64,000 nt of DNA from Azospirillum agricola. GTDB taxonomy: Bacteria > Pseudomonadota > Alphaproteobacteria > Azospirillales > Azospirillaceae. A program made the translations under genes and the position numbers. Each line of letters opens with the position of its first letter. The stretch's first letter is position 1. Below the pieces are notes generated by a model. The model was not told where the DNA came from. It saw only the letters and a program-made list of their open reading frames with translations, and searched no databases. Location: NCBI RefSeq assembly GCF_017876095.1, contig NZ_JAGINM010000004.1, positions 248,001 to 312,000 on the forward strand, written 5' to 3'. Below are positions 62,007 through 64,000 of this stretch, piece by piece.

Positions 62007-63272
62007 TTGTCAGCCGCCCCCCATTTCTCCCCCGACGTCGCGGTGATCGGCGCCGGCCCCGCCGGGCTGATGGCGGCCGAGGTCGCGGCCTCCGCCGGGC
62101 TGCGCGTCGCGGTGTTCGACCACATGCCCACCCCGGCGCGCAAGCTGCTGCTGGCCGGGCGCGGCGGGCTCAACCTGACCCATTCCGAGCCGCTCGACCG
62201 CTTCCTGCCGCGCTACGGCGCGCAAGCGCCGCTGTTCCGCGACCTGCTGGCCGGATTCTCGCCGGACGACCTGCGCGGCTGGGCCGCCGGGCTCGGCATC
62301 GAGACCTTCGTCGGCAGCAGCGGCCGGGTCTTTCCGGTGCAGATGAAGGCATCCACCCTGGTGCGCGCCTGGCTGCGCCGGCTGGGCGGGCTGGGCGTGA
62401 CGCTGCACGGCCGCCACCGCTGGACCGGCTGGGACGCCGACGGACGGCTCGCCCTGACCGGGCCGGACGGCGCAGCCGTCACCGCCGCCCCGCGCGCCAC
62501 GCTGCTGGCGCTGGGCGGGGCGAGCTGGCCGCGCACCGGCTCCGACGGCGGCTGGACGGACATCCTTGCCGCGCGCGGGGTGGAGATCGCGCCGCTGCGC
62601 CCGTCCAACATGGGCTTCGAGGTCCCCTGGTCCGACCATCTGCGCGAGCGCTTCGCCGGCCAGCCGGTCAAGAGCGTCGGCCTGTCCTTCGCCGGCCGCC
62701 GCCTGAAGGGCGAGTTCGTCATCACCGGGACCGGCATCGAGGGCGGCGCCGTCTACGCGCTGAGCGCCCCCTTGCGCGACGCCATCGAAGCGGAGGGCTG
62801 GGCCGGGCTGACGCTCGACCTGCTGCCGGACATGCCGGAGGCGGAGCTGCTGAAGCGCCTGCGCCGCCGGGGCGCCGAGTCGCTGGCGACCTTCCTGAAG
62901 AAGGCGCTGTCGCTGTCCGGCCCGCGCGCCGCCCTGCTGCGCGAGTTCGCCCCGGCCGCCGCCCTGTCCGACCCGGCGGCGCTGGCCCGCGCGATCAAGG
63001 CGCTGCCGATGGTGCTGACCGGCACCCGTCCCATCGACCGCGCGATCTCCAGCGCCGGCGGCGTGGCGCTGGCGGAACTGGACGAGACCTTGATGCTGAA
63101 GCGCCTGCCCGGCGTTTTCCTGGCCGGCGAGATGCTGGACTGGGAGGCGCCGACCGGCGGCTATCTGCTGCAAGGCTGCTTCGCCATGGGCGCGACCGCC
63201 GGGCGGGGGGTCGTGGCGCGCCTGCTCCCCACCGCCTCGGTCTCCCTCTCCCCGGAGGGGAAAGGGGATTGA
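62007..63272 (+). CDS. BaiN/YhiN-type (HI0933-like) FAD flavoprotein
   Basis: 421 residues from TTG 62007 ('SAAPHFSPDVAVIGAGPAGL'); GTG 61971 would place the start inside a hairpin. FAD motif 'VAVIGAGPAGLMAAEVAASA', family signature 'ARKLLLAGRGGLNLTHSEP', and the C-terminus 'LAGEMLDWEAPTGGYLLQGC' with the closing 'FAMGATAGRGV'. This TIGR03862-like group of the BaiN/RdsA family has no settled function. Cytosolic, monocistronic. Confidence 0.86.
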   Translation: MSAAPHFSPDVAVIGAGPAGLMAAEVAASAGLRVAVFDHMPTPARKLLLAGRGGLNLTHSEPLDRFLPRYGAQAPLFRDLLAGFSPDDLRGWAAGLGIETFVGSSGRVFPVQMKASTLVRAWLRRLGGLGVTLHGRHRWTGWDADGRLALTGPDGAAVTAAPRATLLALGGASWPRTGSDGGWTDILAARGVEIAPLRPSNMGFEVPWSDHLRERFAGQPVKSVGLSFAGRRLKGEFVITGTGIEGGAVYALSAPLRDAIEAEGWAGLTLDLLPDMPEAELLKRLRRRGAESLATFLKKALSLSGPRAALLREFAPAAALSDPAALARAIKALPMVLTGTRPIDRAISSAGGVALAELDETLMLKRLPGVFLAGEMLDWEAPTGGYLLQGCFAMGATAGRGVVARLLPTASVSLSPEGKGD

Positions 63273-63285
63273 GGGTCGGGCGGAT

Positions 63286-64000
63286 TCAACGCATCTGGTT
63301 CCCATAATCATACTGGACCCGCGGCGCGCTGCCGCCGCCGGTCAGCTTGTCGATCAGCGAGCCGATGCCGCCGTCGGCGCGTTGGGCGGGCGCCGGCGCC
63401 GCCGTGGGTGCCGGCCCCGCCGGACGGCCCGCCGGAACATCCGCCGAGGCGACCGGCACCGTCCAGGCGGGCGCCCCCTCCACCCCCGGCAGCGGGCGCG
63501 CCGGACGGCCGGCGTGGGCGTCCATCATGAAGTCGCGCCACAGCTTGGCCGGCAGCGTGCCGCCGGTGACTTTCTTCATCGCCTCGTTGTTGTCGTTGCC
63601 GAGCCAGACCCCGGCCACCAGATCGGCGGTGAAGCCGACGAACCAGGCGTCGCGGTACTCCTGCGTCGTGCCCGACTTGGCCGCCGCCGGGCGGTCGAGC
63701 TTCGCCGCCTTGCCGGTGCCGAACTCGATCACCCCGGCCATCATGCGGGCGATCTGCACCGCGTGGGCCGGGTCGACCACGGCGCCACCGCCGCCGCCCT
63801 GCCGCCGGTAGAGCAGCGTCCCGTCGCGGTCCTTGATCTCGGTGATGGCGTAGCCCCAGACCGGCACCCCCCGGTTGGCGATCCCGGCGTAGGCGCGGAC
63901 CAGCTCCAGCAGCGACACCTCGCTGGTGCCGAGCGCCAGCGACAGATCCTTGGTCAGCGGCGAACCGATGCCGAGCGCCGAGGCGACCCGGCGCACCCGC
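63286..64000 (-). CDS. Class A penicillin-binding protein, C-terminal part (partial)
   Basis: The frame is open to the right edge, so this is the last roughly 238 residues of a longer protein. The transpeptidase KTG-type box is 'PAAAKSGTTQEYRDAWFVGF', followed by 'VAGVWLGNDNNEAMKKVTGG' and 'PAKLWRDFM', as in PBP1A. A Pro/Ala-rich tail follows. It crosslinks peptidoglycan in the periplasm. Stop codon at 63286; upstream parts lie outside the window. Confidence 0.9.
   Translation of the reverse strand, partial: RVRRVASALGIGSPLTKDLSLALGTSEVSLLELVRAYAGIANRGVPVWGYAITEIKDRDGTLLYRRQGGGGGAVVDPAHAVQIARMMAGVIEFGTGKAAKLDRPAAAKSGTTQEYRDAWFVGFTADLVAGVWLGNDNNEAMKKVTGGTLPAKLWRDFMMDAHAGRPARPLPGVEGAPAWTVPVASADVPAGRPAGPAPTAAPAPAQRADGGIGSLIDKLTGGGSAPRVQYDYGNQMR

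Overview
The window reads as chromosomal DNA of an Azospirillum-like alphaproteobacterium (Rhodospirillales). The grounds are very high GC with strong third-position GC bias, the Hsp20-DUF1150 pair, an NnrU protein, DUF1127 and DUF2934 small proteins, a COG4223-type mitofilin-like protein, a double cold-shock-domain protein and several large hybrid histidine kinases. The genus is inferred from gene content only. No rRNA, tRNA, CRISPR array or intact insertion sequence was seen.

Layout. 0-1.2 kb: UgpB-type sugar-phosphate binding protein, cut at the left edge. 1.7-6 kb: hybrid kinase, YgjP-like metalloprotease, Bcr/CflA exporter and MgtC. 6.1-7.8 kb: ornithine/lysine decarboxylase behind a long leader that carries a 40-codon upstream ORF. 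7.8-15.8 kb: DUF1127, HAD, cupin, rpsD with a clear promoter, an LhgO-like oxidase, a heat-shock pair, TerB, and a VOC/YafY-type regulator pair with a palindrome upstream. 15.9-18 kb: a ParA-like ATPase coupled to a mitofilin-like membrane protein. 18.5-24.1 kb: a second DLRQP-type hybrid kinase, an exonuclease, a Nudix hydrolase and a methyltransferase. 24.5-30.7 kb: acnA and acnB, convergent, with a 52-residue membrane peptide between them. 30.8-34.3 kb: an RraA-like protein, a low-GC patch with a frameshifted remnant of an HNH-nuclease N-terminal domain, a Uma2 protein, and an amidoligase/class-I amidotransferase pair. 34.5-46 kb: envelope and accessory genes (low-complexity secreted proteins, PLD, OmpA/DUF4398 lipoproteins, DedA, NnrU, CBS, cold shock, a DMT transporter) and a third hybrid kinase.

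46.1-61.5 kb is the most coherent block, an aromatic-acid catabolic island that converges on homogentisate. It holds a branched-chain-type ABC importer (livKHMGF) followed by an unusual MBL-fold protein; a PaaX-family regulator; a diiron oxygenase with its iron-sulfur flavoprotein reductase; homogentisate dioxygenase and fumarylacetoacetate hydrolase; a MarR regulator; a PaaY-like hexapeptide protein; and a flavoprotein hydroxylase with a small DUF2783 partner, resembling MhaAB (3-hydroxyphenylacetate 6-hydroxylase). Three promoters in the island share the palindrome GTTTC-N4-GAAAC, which suggests one MarR-controlled regulon. The substrate of the diiron oxygenase is the main open question. The right edge holds a BaiN/YhiN-type flavoprotein and the C-terminal end of a class A penicillin-binding protein.

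Dispersed intergenic elements also stand out: three copies of a stem-loop family built on the words CGGATGAACACGG and CCGGCGCAGCCG, a nested three-hairpin element inside the liv operon, and several long perfect hairpins.
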